DNA of 64,000 nucleotides from Verrucomicrobium spinosum DSM 4136 = JCM 18804 (GTDB lineage: Bacteria; Verrucomicrobiota; Verrucomicrobiia; Verrucomicrobiales; Verrucomicrobiaceae). Where the stretch lies: the NCBI RefSeq assembly GCF_000172155.1, contig NZ_ABIZ01000001.1:2265105-2329104 (forward strand), read 5' to 3'. The notes beneath the pieces are model-generated. The model saw only the letters and a program-made list of their open reading frames with translations, did not search any database and was not told the DNA's origin. A program made the translations under genes and the position numbers. This document shows, one piece after another, positions 52,248-58,915 of this stretch; the stretch's first letter is position 1; each line of letters begins with the position of its first letter.

Positions 52248-53673
52248 CACAGTCATCCCATAGCCCTGCAAAAGCAGCGCCAGAGGCTTGAGTTGGTGAT
52301 GTTTTGAAGTGCCTTTTGCGAAAGTGATTTCTCAAACGGGGCGGTCCTGCTCCGTTATGCGACGCCTGCTGTCCCATAGACGGGGGGCTCCAGCCCAGGC
52401 AGATACACGCTTTGCGGGCTGGCTCGCATCTTCCATGGACCGCCTGCTGTCCCATAGAACGCCAGCAATCTGAGCAGATCCACCCGGCTCCAAGTCACCC
52501 CTCGGATCATCGTGAAGAGGCGGGTGAAGCTGTGCGGCCAGCCCGATACTTGTGCCAGGAACCGCAGCAGCACATAGAGCAACAGGGCCGCCCAGAGCTG
52601 CCAGCGGATCGCGTTTTTGCTATGTCCCAAAAAATCACAGATGCAGAGCGTTTGCTTGATCTGCTTGAAGAACACTTCAATGCCCCAGCGGCTCTGGTAG
52701 AGTTCTCCTACCGTGCTGGCGGCCCATTCTGTCTGGTTGGTGATAAAGGCCATGCGCACTTCCTTGCCGTCAAGCTCCACGAGCATCTCCACCCGGCGCA
52801 GCGGGCCGGGATGTTGCGAAAGGCTCCTGGCTCCTTTGAGCACAATGAGGTCATCGCGCAGCACCTTGCCTTGCGGCCGTGCCTGGAGCTTGCGCGTCAC
52901 CCGGTAGCTCATGTTGTCCTTGGCACGGGTGACCCAGAAGATGCCCCGCCCGGTCAACTCCCAGAGGTGGGCAAAGTTGATGTAAGCCTTGTCAAACAAG
53001 GCAATTTCCCCGTCTTTGAGGCTGGCACAAAGCGCGCGGGAGCGCGAGTCATCATGATGAGAGGCTTCTTCGATGATGGCAAAGGCTGGCAGGAAGGTTT
53101 GCAGGTTGAGACGCAAATGGAGCTTGGCCGCCGCCTTGCGCTGCCGGTGCTTGGCCCAACTCATACAGTTGGCCACCAGGGCGATGGTGCTGGAGTCGAT
53201 GGCGTAGATGGCCCGTCTAAACCGCCGGGGCAGTCCTTCATAGCGCAGGCCAAACCCGGGGTGCCGATGCTGGAGATGATCCAACATCTTCCAAAAGAGG
53301 GTCTCCATCAGGTCGCTGTCCCGATTCTTATTGGCATGGGACAGGGTGTTGCGGGCTGGCGGTGTCGCTCCGCGGATGGCAGCGAGGGCCCCGGCATGAT
53401 GCCTCAAGCTGTCGCACACATCGTTGAGACTGATGGAGTGTGTCAGTTGCGCGTAGAGCAGGCTGACCACGTGACTCCAGGAACTGAAGGTGCGCGGCTG
53501 GCTGCCGTGGTGGTGTTGAGCGCAGAGGTTCGCGACCAAGTGCCCGGGAATGAGCTTGCAAAGCTGCCCCAGAACGCTTCCAATGACTTTGGCTGGTTTG
53601 AATTTCATCTCAGGCCTACCCTGTGTGGGGTAGGCCGCCAGTCACCTTTTTGTTTCGCTGTGGGACGGCTGTG
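52248..53673 (-). mobile_element. Complete IS4-family insertion sequence in the tRNA array
   Basis: 1426 bp. Terminal repeats CACAGTCATCCCATAGC (left) and CACAGCCGTCCCACAGC (right, complement). The 9-bp duplication AAGTGGACC is at 52239-52247 and 53674-53682, in the range usual for IS4 elements. It lies between two tRNA genes and breaks neither. Confidence 0.9.
52355..53608 (-). CDS. IS4 family transposase
   Basis: 417 residues. N-terminal DUF4372-like helical part (about 5-75), then the DDE domain: YAIDSSTIALV (first Asp, about 137), GEIALFDKAYINF (second Asp, about 212) and YQSRWGIEVFFKQIKQTL, the Y-(2)R-(3)E-(6)K signature of IS4. C-terminal segment intact. It is transcribed in the same direction as the tRNA genes, which may or may not allow read-through from the promoter-proximal half to the distal half. 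Confidence 0.95.
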   Translation of the reverse strand: MKFKPAKVIGSVLGQLCKLIPGHLVANLCAQHHHGSQPRTFSSWSHVVSLLYAQLTHSISLNDVCDSLRHHAGALAAIRGATPPARNTLSHANKNRDSDLMETLFWKMLDHLQHRHPGFGLRYEGLPRRFRRAIYAIDSSTIALVANCMSWAKHRQRKAAAKLHLRLNLQTFLPAFAIIEEASHHDDSRSRALCASLKDGEIALFDKAYINFAHLWELTGRGIFWVTRAKDNMSYRVTRKLQARPQGKVLRDDLIVLKGARSLSQHPGPLRRVEMLVELDGKEVRMAFITNQTEWAASTVGELYQSRWGIEVFFKQIKQTLCICDFLGHSKNAIRWQLWAALLLYVLLRFLAQVSGWPHSFTRLFTMIRGVTWSRVDLLRLLAFYGTAGGPWKMRASPQSVYLPGLEPPVYGTAGVA

Positions 53674-53715
53674 AAGTGGACCTGTGAGTTGCTTGCTGCC
53701 CCGCAATTCACCAAG

Positions 53716-53789
53716 CGGCTCCGGATGGATTTGCACCATCAACCACCCGGTCCAAAGCCGGGTGCTCTGTCTGATTGAGCTACGGAGCT
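53716..53789 (-). tRNA. tRNA-Gln(TTG)
   Basis: Acceptor AGCTCCG/CGGAGCC with a weak first pair (A1:C72), G73. D-stem GCTC/GAGC, loop AATCAGACA. Anticodon arm CCCGG CTTTGGA CCGGG. T-arm GATGG TGCAAAT CCATC. No CCA encoded. Confidence 0.85.
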
Positions 53790-53924
53790 CCTCGTGGTGA
53801 ATCTGAAACATGGTGGCAAGGGGGATTGGTCGGGCGCGTCCGAGTTGCACGGCTCAACTCCACACCGAATGGAGCATGCTGCTGTCACATCCCGCGCCCG
53901 GGATCTTTGAGCACTGAAAACTGG

Positions 53925-53998
53925 TCACGCAGGCAGGACTCGCACCTGCTTCCACTTGTCTCCCGGACAAGTGCCTCGTCTGCTTTGGCCTCTGCGTG
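53925..53998 (-). tRNA. tRNA-Pro(GGG) with C33
   Basis: Acceptor CACGCAG/CTGCGTG (C1-G72) with A73, standard for Pro, and CCA encoded. Anticodon arm CTTGT CCGGGAG ACAAG: position 33 is C, not T. D-loop contains GCAGACGA; T-loop TGCGAGT. Confidence 0.8.
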
Positions 53999-54032
53999 AG
54001 CTGGGGTTCATGAAACACTGAAGGGAAGTTGG

Positions 54033-54105
54033 ACGCACGCCCCGGACCTTCACCGGGTAATCCGGTTTTGCAGACCGGTGGCGCGAGGACTTTGCCTTGC
54101 GTGCG
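54033..54105 (-). tRNA. tRNA-Cys(GCA)
   Basis: Acceptor CGCACGC/GCGTGCG, T73 as required for CysRS, CCA encoded. D-stem GGC/GCC, loop AAAGTCCTCGC. Anticodon arm CCGGT CTGCAAA ACCGG. T-loop TGAAGGT, the only one with A at position 56; the D-loop has CT where C18:G55 and T19:A56 could pair. Confidence 0.8.
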
Positions 54106-54123
54106 ATTGGCGGGAGAAATTGG

Positions 54124-54195
54124 GGTGATCAACGGGACTTGCACCCGCACGTCAGCCTTCACAGGGCTGGATGCTAACTATTACATCATGATCAC
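54124..54195 (-). tRNA. tRNA-His(GTG)
   Basis: Acceptor GTGATCA/TGATCAC. C73 with G at -1 (54196), the His identity pair, then CCA. Anticodon arm CAGCC CTGTGAA GGCTG. D-loop TAATAGTTAG; T-loop TGCAAGT. Confidence 0.85.
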
Positions 54196-54223
54196 CATTT
54201 GATAAGGGGGCTAAAAAGTTTGG

Positions 54224-54315
54224 CGGAAGCCGGAGGGCATGCTCCCCATTCCACTGTTGGAGTGGAACGATCCGTGTTCGAGACGGTCCCGGCGCGCTGG
54301 TCCGGTTCAGCTTCC
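54224..54315 (-). tRNA. tRNA-Ser(CGA), long variable arm
   Basis: Acceptor GGAAGCT/GGCTTCC, G73 and CCA. D-stem CCGG/CCGG with loop ACCAGCGCG. Anticodon loop CTCGAAC. Variable arm with TTCCACT/AGTGGAA stem. T-loop AGCATGC. Confidence 0.8.
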
Positions 54316-54343
54316 AGCATATAGAGGGGGACGGAGAAAAAAG

Positions 54344-54433
54344 CGGAAGTCAGTGGACATGCTCCACAGCCCGGGAAATCCAGGCCCGGCCGGTTTCCAG
54401 CCGGCGGCGGCTCGCTTGTCCGCTTTGACTTCC
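54344..54433 (-). tRNA. tRNA-Ser(GGA), long variable arm
   Basis: Perfect acceptor GGAAGTC/GACTTCC, G73. D-stem GCGG/CCGC, loop ACAAGCGAG. Anticodon arm GCCGG CTGGAAA CCGGC. Class II variable arm. T-loop AGCATGT. No CCA encoded. Confidence 0.8.
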
Positions 54434-54457
54434 AAAATTGTTGAGGTTGAGAAATGG

Positions 54458-54528
54458 TGCGCCATGCCGGATCTGCCCCGGCACCCGCGGTTTGGAAGAC
54501 CGACATGCTGCTGTTACACCAATGACGC
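54458..54528 (-). tRNA. tRNA-Gly(TCC)
   Basis: Acceptor GCGTCAT/ATGGCGC, A73 (U is usual for Gly), CCA encoded. Anticodon arm CGGT CTTCCAA ACCG. D-loop TAACAGCAG. T-arm GCCGG GGCAGAT CCGGC. Confidence 0.75.
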
Positions 54529-54542
54529 GTTAAATGAAGTGG

Positions 54543-54614
54543 TGGCTGCGTCCGGTATCGCGCCGGACTCTCTTCGTCTTCAGCGAAGCGCTAATCTGTC
54601 TCAGCTACACAGCC
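54543..54614 (-). tRNA. tRNA-Phe(GAA)
   Basis: Acceptor GGCTGTG/CGCAGCC, A73, CCA. Anticodon arm CTTCG CTGAAGA CGAAG. D-loop AGACAGATT. T-arm TCCGG CGCGATA CCGGA. Confidence 0.8.
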
Positions 54615-54627
54615 TTTTGAAAAGTGG

Positions 54628-54700
54628 TCCTTCCGGCAGGGTTCGCACCTGCGACCTGCGGCTTATCGGGCCGCTGCTCTGCTGACTGAGCTACGAAAGG
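54628..54700 (-). tRNA. tRNA-Ile(GAT) with C33
   Basis: Acceptor CCTTTCG/CGGAAGG, A73, CCA. D-stem GCTC/GAGC, loop AGTCAGCA. Anticodon arm GCGGC CCGATAA GCCGC: C at position 33. T-arm GCAGG TGCGAAC CCTGC. Confidence 0.8.
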
Positions 54701-54733
54701 TGGTGGAATAAAATGAGGTGGTATGAAATAAAG

Positions 54734-54821
54734 CGGAGCACCAGGGACTTGCACCCTGAACGCCTGGAATGCAGGCGCGGCTGGTTTCAAAGCAGCGTCC
54801 TCGTCTGGCCGGTCGTGCTCC
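54734..54821 (-). tRNA. tRNA-Ser(TGA), long variable arm
   Basis: Acceptor GGAGCAC/GTGCTCC, G73. Anticodon loop TTTGAAA in a GCTG/CAGC stem. Variable arm CGCCTG/CAGGCG. T-arm CAGGG TGCAAGT CCCTG. D-loop GGCCAGACGA. No CCA encoded. Confidence 0.8.
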
Positions 54822-54860
54822 ATGCAATGCTATGTGGCAATCTAAGAAATTAAGAAATGG

Positions 54861-54933
54861 TCGCGCACCCCGGTGCTGCCCCGGGCGACGCCTCGTTCCA
54901 AACGAGTCGGGTTCGCTGGCTCCCTCATGCGCG
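54861..54933 (-). tRNA. tRNA-Pro(TGG)
   Basis: Acceptor CGCGCAT/GTGCGCG (C1-G72), A73, CCA. D-stem GGG/CCC, loop AGCCAGCGAA. Anticodon loop TTTGGAA. T-arm CCCGG GGCAGCA CCGGG. Confidence 0.8.
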
Positions 54934-54952
54934 ATGAAGTTGTTGAAAAAAG

Positions 54953-55038
54953 TACCGCGTCCAGGTAATGCTCCTGGCCGATCCTCGAGGGATTTTGGTT
55001 TTACAGACCAATTCGTGTCTTTAACGAACTACCGCGGC
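54953..55038 (-). tRNA. tRNA-Tyr(GTA), long variable arm
   Basis: Acceptor GCCGCGG/ACGCGGT, A73. D-stem TTCG/CGAA, loop TTAAAGACA. Anticodon arm TTGGT CTGTAAA ACCAA. Variable arm ATCC/GGAT. T-arm CCAGG AGCATTA CCTGG. No CCA encoded. Confidence 0.85.
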
Positions 55039-55051
55039 GTTGGGAAAATGG

Positions 55052-55120
55052 TTGCGGGACGTGGGGTCGCACCACGATGGGAAAGCTTATGAGACTTTCC
55101 AGGTTCTCAACCTTCCCGCG
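55052..55120 (-). tRNA. Initiator-like tRNA-fMet(CAT) with reduced D-arm
   Basis: 5' CGCGGGA, 3' TCCCGCA then A73 and CCA: the C1:A72 mismatch that marks initiator tRNAs. Loop CTCATAA as in fMet. The D-arm is a bare hairpin AGGTT GAG AACCT; the anticodon stem is about seven pairs (GGAAAGT/GCTTTCC) and lacks the three G-C pairs next to the loop. T-loop TGCGACC. Confidence 0.75.
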
Positions 55121-55176
55121 GTTGAATTTGGACGGCTCCAGAATTGGAAACTGGACCAGAATTGACGGAAAAATGG

Positions 55177-55250
55177 TAGCGGGGGCAGGAATCGAACCTG
55201 CTCAGTCTCCGGTTTATGAGACCGGTGCCTTCCCATTTGGCGACCCCGCC
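55177..55250 (-). tRNA. tRNA-Met(CAT), canonical core
   Basis: Acceptor GGCGGGG/CCCCGCT, A73, CCA. Anticodon arm CCGGT CTCATAA ACCGG. D-loop AAATGGGAA with GG; T-arm GCAGG TTCGATT CCTGC. The only gene of the array with normal G18G19 and T55. Could be elongator Met or a lysidine-type Ile. Confidence 0.9.
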
Positions 55251-55269
55251 GTTTAACGACGACGAATGG

Positions 55270-55339
55270 CACGGCGTCCCGGTGCTGCTCCGGGCGGGCT
55301 GAGTTTTGGAGGCTCTGCTGCGCGGCTGGCGCACGCCGT
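55270..55339 (-). tRNA. tRNA-Trp(CCA)
   Basis: Acceptor ACGGCGT/ACGCCGT (A1-T72), G73 and CCA, as in bacterial Trp tRNA. Anticodon loop CTCCAAA in a weak stem. D-arm is GCGC CAGCC GCGC, a short-loop hairpin. T-arm CCCGG AGCAGCA CCGGG. Confidence 0.75.
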
Positions 55340-55893
55340 GTTCGACATTTTTTGACTAATTGTTTCCTGAAGCGGAAACGCTGTATTTTGACTCTTCAAT
55401 AAATGATCGCTCACCGCTGCCAGCTCTCCTTGAGCTCGCACCCGCAGGTGATTTCACGGCGGATGTTTCGGTGATTTTGAGGCACACCTCCTAAATTGGG
55501 TGCAGCGAGGTTCACCCTGATGGAGGGTGTAGTCGGGCTGCGGCCCAGGCCTGTTGGGATTTGTCTGAAAAGTGGATGCCCGCAGAGGGGAGAGGCGTTG
55601 GTGCGGTGCAAAAGTATCCCTAAGTTAGGCCACCCAGTTCCAACTAAGTGGATAAGTGGATGGGATAACTTGACAGTGGGAGGGCGTGCTGCCACTGTTA
55701 TAGTGGAAGCCAGACCATGGAACCCAGTCTCTGCTAGGGACGGTTTATGTATCGGTGACCAATCCGGCTCCGTCGTCAGTTGCCGCTGACGGCGGGGCCT
55801 TTTTCACCTGAGGGGGCGGATGTTTGTTGGGTGGGGCACGCTCCTTTCCAGGAGTGGACCATTAAGGTCCTTGTGTAAGTGGTTGAAAATGAA
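55340..55893. other. Region upstream of the tRNA array
   Basis: No confident gene. The - strand promoter of the array should be in the first 100 bases. A + strand hairpin CGTCAG TTGCCG CTGACG at 55774-55791 followed by a T-run (55799-55804) is terminator-like and could end a small + strand RNA starting near 55690. A GCGGGTGCGAGCTC stretch on the - strand near 55433 recalls the array's T-arms and may be a tRNA relic. Confidence 0.4.
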
Positions 55894-55928
55894 GAACCCT
55901 GCGAGCCTTTTGAAGGCGGGCAGGGTTC
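55894..55928 (-). terminator. Hairpin downstream of the 55964 ORF
   Basis: GAACCCTGC (55894-55902) pairs with GCAGGGTTC (55920-55928); on the - strand the next bases are T-rich (TTCATTTTC). It lies 36 bases after the - strand ORF stop. Confidence 0.6.
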
Positions 55929-55963
55929 TCGGAAAAGGGATCCTCGGATGGAGGTCTTGAGAA

Positions 55964-56110
55964 CTAGCTGCCGGCGTCTGCGCACAGAATGCCCATAAAC
56001 TCGGATTGCTCGTGATACGGCAATCCTCTCAGGGCTTCCATGGAGCGACTGCGATACCCCCAGGGTATTCCTGGAAGTTTCGAGAGGTCGCTGTGCCGGA
56101 GTGAGTTCAT
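55964..56110 (-). CDS. Small hypothetical protein, 48 aa
   Basis: ATG at 56110 (MNSLRHSDLSKL); an in-frame start at 56149 is less likely. The peptide is polar, without membrane segment or signal, and ends GILCADAGS. Its main support is the terminator-like hairpin immediately downstream on the same strand and AT-rich, promoter-like sequence upstream (56115-56170). No family recognised. Confidence 0.35.
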   Translation of the reverse strand: MNSLRHSDLSKLPGIPWGYRSRSMEALRGLPYHEQSEFMGILCADAGS

Positions 56111-56272
56111 TTGCTTTGAATAGATGATGTTTAACTCGATGTTATTCAATCGTCAATGAAAATTCACATAACTTTCTGCGAATTTTTCTCCGTGTGGGAG
56201 GGGATTGGTTGGGAATGTGTTAGGGTATAGAACCTGGGTGTGGGAGGTTTATGCCGTCTCCGGACAACGGAG

Positions 56273-56326
56273 CCCCGGCAGTCAGGTCAGGATGCATGAG
56301 ACTGTTTCCTGGCCCGACTGCCGGGG
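56273..56326 (+). ncRNA. Possible small RNA ending in a long hairpin
   Basis: CCCCGGCAGTC (56273-56283) and GACTGCCGGGG (56316-56326) form an 11-bp stem with a 32-base loop, followed by TTTCTTC. A TATAGA-like box lies near 56226. No ORF fits. It could equally be a weak bidirectional terminator for the small gene at 56364. Confidence 0.3.
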
Positions 56327-56363
56327 TTTCTTCGACTGCTGGTCGCCACGTGGCGCGAAGGTG

Positions 56364-56492
56364 CTAGGTGCACCCGCGCATGAGGAAGAAAATAAGGAGC
56401 ACAGGGATGGGTACGCCCAGGAGCCAGAGGAGAATCCAGCCTGCCTTGCCCTCTTGTTGACGTTGCCAAAGGGTTTGGAGTTTTGTTTTCAT
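56364..56492 (-). CDS. Small single-pass membrane protein, 42 aa
   Basis: ATG 56492, TAG 56366-56364. MKTKLQTLWQRQQEGKAGW then a hydrophobic segment (ILLWLLGVPIPVLLIFFLM, about 20-38) and RGCT. The pattern GWxLLWLLGVPIPVLLIxFLxRGCT is one I recognise from short conserved membrane proteins of several Gram-negative bacteria; function unknown. A GGGAT stretch just upstream of the start may act as ribosome binding site. The gene is too short for usual ORF cut-offs. Confidence 0.7.
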   Translation of the reverse strand: MKTKLQTLWQRQQEGKAGWILLWLLGVPIPVLLIFFLMRGCT

Positions 56493-56704
56493 ATCCCTGA
56501 ATCGGGAGTTCCTGCCAGTGGGATGGATCAAATGTGAGCAGGGCTGTCATCTTTGGGGATGCAGTGGTGGGTACACCTCGGGGGCGAACCATCTCGTGAC
56601 GGATGGCTCTGCCAAACTTGCGCTATTTGAGCTTTTCTTCCGTCTCTCGATACAAAAGTGCTCTGTCCGCAACACCGGCACAGGGGCTGCGTTCTGTTCT
56701 CCTC

Positions 56705-57358
56705 ATGTCTGATGCCGATCTCCTTGCCCAACTTGCCCCTCTGTACGCCGCTGTTGTTGCCGATGTGCTGGACGGACTGGGTTTCCCCAACCAAACGCTG
56801 CCCGCGAATCTGCGTCCGCTCACCCAGGTCCACAAGATTTATGGAAGGGTGTTTCCTGCCCAGGCCACGACGGTGACAGAAGTGCCTGCTGAACCGTACA
56901 AGCTGGAGATTGCCGCAGTGGACGCCATGACCCGTGGGGATGTGCTGGTGGTGGACGTGGGCAATGATGAGACCTGCGGATTTTGGGGGGAGTTGCTGAC
57001 CACCGCCTGCCTTTTCAAAGGGGTGCATGGGGTGGTGATGAGTGCCTGCACCCGGGACATGTGGAAAATTCGGGAACTCGGCTTCCCAGTGTTTGGCATT
57101 GGATATCATCCTGCCGACAGCAAGGGGCGCGCCGACATCGTGGAGATTGCGGAGCCAATCCGGCTGGGAAACGTGGTGGTGAAGAAAGGTGACTACATTC
57201 TGGGTGATGAGGACGGTCTGGTGGTGATCCCGCAGGAAGTGGCGACTGAGGCGATCCGCCTGGCCAATGAAAAGGTTCAAGGTGAGAACATCGCCCGCGA
57301 GGACTTGGCCCGCGGGGTGCCCATGGGCGAGGTGTTCCGGAAATACGGCATCCTTTGA
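56705..57358 (+). CDS. RraA-like family protein (aldolase/demethylmenaquinone methyltransferase fold)
   Basis: ATG 56705 (MSDADLLAQL) is preferred over 56603, which would add an unrelated basic leader. 217 residues. Family marks: VVADVLDGLGFPNQTLP, GDVLVVDVGNDETCGFWGELL, VVMSACTRD, then VVVKKGDYILGDEDGLVVIP, where G-x-x-x-GD-x2-GDxDG is typical of RraA-like HMG/CHA aldolases. It probably cleaves a 4-hydroxy-4-methyl-2-oxoglutarate-like acid rather than regulating RNase E. It heads a cluster with M81 peptidase and RidA (10 bases to the next gene). Confidence 0.85.
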   Translation: MSDADLLAQLAPLYAAVVADVLDGLGFPNQTLPANLRPLTQVHKIYGRVFPAQATTVTEVPAEPYKLEIAAVDAMTRGDVLVVDVGNDETCGFWGELLTTACLFKGVHGVVMSACTRDMWKIRELGFPVFGIGYHPADSKGRADIVEIAEPIRLGNVVVKKGDYILGDEDGLVVIPQEVATEAIRLANEKVQGENIAREDLARGVPMGEVFRKYGIL

Positions 57359-57367
57359 GATCCAGGC

Positions 57368-58864
57368 ATGAGACCCCGGATACTTCTTGCAGGCTTGTTT
57401 CATGAAACCCACACCTTTGTGGAGGGCGAGACTTGTCTGGCGGATTTTGCCACGCTGCGTGGGAACGATATTCTGGCCTGCAGAGGCGACGCTTCACCTC
57501 TGGGTGGCGTGCTGGAGGCTGCGGAGAGGCTGGGCTGGGAGGTCATCCCGGCCATTGACATGCGGGCCTCGCCGGGGGGCATGGTGCCGGATGAAGTGGT
57601 GGAGACATGGTGGCGGGAGTTTGCCCTGGTGGCGGATGCGGCACTCCGGACCGGACTGGATGCGGTGTATCTGGTGCTGCACGGGGCGATGGTGTCCCCG
57701 GTGCATGAGGATGTGGAAGGGGAGCTCTTGAGCCGGATCAGGGAGCTGCCGGGGGCAACTTCCTTGCCGGTGTTCGGTGTCTTTGACCTGCATGCCAACT
57801 ACACGCCACGCATGGCGGCCGGGGCCAACTGTCTGGTGGCCTACCGTGAGAATCCCCACACCGACGGGCGTGCAATGGCCGTTCATGCTGCGGAACTGCT
57901 GCATCGTTGTTTGAATGCGGGAAAAGCTCCCCGCCAATATTGGCGGCATGCCCGTGTGGTCTGGCCTCCCACCGGCACAGGCACGGCTGCGCCCCCCATG
58001 CGAGATCTGGAGAGCATGGCGCGGGCACTGGAGGCCCGGCATAAAGCCTTCTATGCAGTGAATGTGGTGGCTGGCTTCTCCTTTGCTGACACAGCGGAAA
58101 CTGGTGTGAGCTTTTGCATCTCCTCTGAAGGTGAGTCGGCCGAGGCAGAGGCGGCCCTTGCCGATCTCTGCAACCTCGCGTGGGAGCTGCGCGAGGCTGG
58201 AAATGTGCGGGACGTCTCTCTGGACGAGGTGATGGCCCAGGTGATCGATGCTTCGCAGACACCTTTCCGCGGTCCGGTGGTGATTGCCGAGCCGGCCGAC
58301 AATATCGGAGGTGGGGCACCGGGCGATGGTACCGGGCTGCTCCGGGCGTTTGTGAAACACGACCTGCAGAATGCTGCCATTTGCATCAATGACCCCGAGG
58401 CAGTGAGTCGCTTGCAGGGGAGTTCACCTGGCTCCAAGGCAATGTTGCCCATTGGCGGCCGCGGGAGCTCGCTGGATGACGGGCCACTCCACCTCGAGGT
58501 GGAGGTGGTGTCTCTAAAAGATGGGCTCTTCCGTCTGGAGGACCGCCGCAGCCACCTCGCCAGCATGTGTGGAGACGCTTTTTACATGGGCCCATGTGCG
58601 GTGGTGCGTCACCGCGGGGTGACAATCCTGCTAACCTCCAACAAGACTCCGCCCTTCGATCTGGGGCAGTGGACCTCCCAGGGCATCGCTCCAGAGAAGC
58701 TTGAGGTTATAGGAGTCAAAGCAGCGGTGGCCCATCGCCGGGCCTATGAGGGCATCGCCTCGCTTATGCTTTGGGCGGACACCCCTGGCCCCTGCCGCAG
58801 TGATGTGACAAAGATGCCCTACCGCAGGCTGCGGCCTGATGTTTACCCTTTTGTGAATAGCTGA
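57368..58864 (+). CDS. M81 family metallopeptidase (MlrC-like)
   Basis: 498 residues, cytosolic. N-terminal DUF1485 part with GLFHETHTFVEG (metal-ligand ETH/H type), VYLVLHGAMVSPVHEDVEGELL, VFGVFDLHANYTP and AYRENPHTD, which carry conserved Asp/His/Glu ligands. The C-terminal MlrC domain holds VIAEPADNIGGGAPGDGTGLL and HRRAYEGIASLMLWADTPGPCRSD. Family members open cyclic or linear peptides and N-acyl compounds; many are in catabolic clusters of unknown substrate. With RraA, RidA and an MFS carrier nearby, degradation of a small modified amino acid or peptide is inferred. Confidence 0.9.
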   Translation: MRPRILLAGLFHETHTFVEGETCLADFATLRGNDILACRGDASPLGGVLEAAERLGWEVIPAIDMRASPGGMVPDEVVETWWREFALVADAALRTGLDAVYLVLHGAMVSPVHEDVEGELLSRIRELPGATSLPVFGVFDLHANYTPRMAAGANCLVAYRENPHTDGRAMAVHAAELLHRCLNAGKAPRQYWRHARVVWPPTGTGTAAPPMRDLESMARALEARHKAFYAVNVVAGFSFADTAETGVSFCISSEGESAEAEAALADLCNLAWELREAGNVRDVSLDEVMAQVIDASQTPFRGPVVIAEPADNIGGGAPGDGTGLLRAFVKHDLQNAAICINDPEAVSRLQGSSPGSKAMLPIGGRGSSLDDGPLHLEVEVVSLKDGLFRLEDRRSHLASMCGDAFYMGPCAVVRHRGVTILLTSNKTPPFDLGQWTSQGIAPEKLEVIGVKAAVAHRRAYEGIASLMLWADTPGPCRSDVTKMPYRRLRPDVYPFVNS

Positions 58865-58915
58865 ATCTGCTTGAAGCCAGACACTCCCGTCAGACAACGA
58901 ACTCCCCATTAACTC

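Larger units (their letters stand above)
51424..55339 (-). other. Array of 22 tRNA genes with altered D/T-loop core
   Basis: All genes are on the - strand and most spacers are 10-60 bases, except where an IS4 element is inserted. Without the element the array spans about 2.5 kb. Position 55 is G in 21 of 22; most D-loops have AG in place of GG. Amino acids represented: Leu x3, Ser x4, Arg x2, Pro x2, Met x2, Glu, Gln, Cys, His, Gly, Phe, Ile, Tyr, Trp; none for Ala, Asn, Asp, Lys, Thr, Val. Only the Met anticodon occurs twice. 17 genes encode CCA. The shared promoter should lie right of 55340. Confidence 0.85.

Noticed and set aside
52412-53674. 420-residue + strand ORF
   Set aside because: Antisense to the IS4 transposase, which has the DDE and YREK motifs and matching terminal repeats.
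55400-55470. Possible 23rd tRNA on the - strand (GCGGGTGCGAGCTC stretch)
   Set aside because: Resembles the array's T-arms but I could not build acceptor and anticodon arms.
51395-55789. Many short ORFs on both strands in the tRNA region
   Set aside because: They run through tRNA cloverleaves and repeat the same motifs (for example RIRTCTGGA-like and GFAPALA-like peptides) because the tRNA genes are similar.
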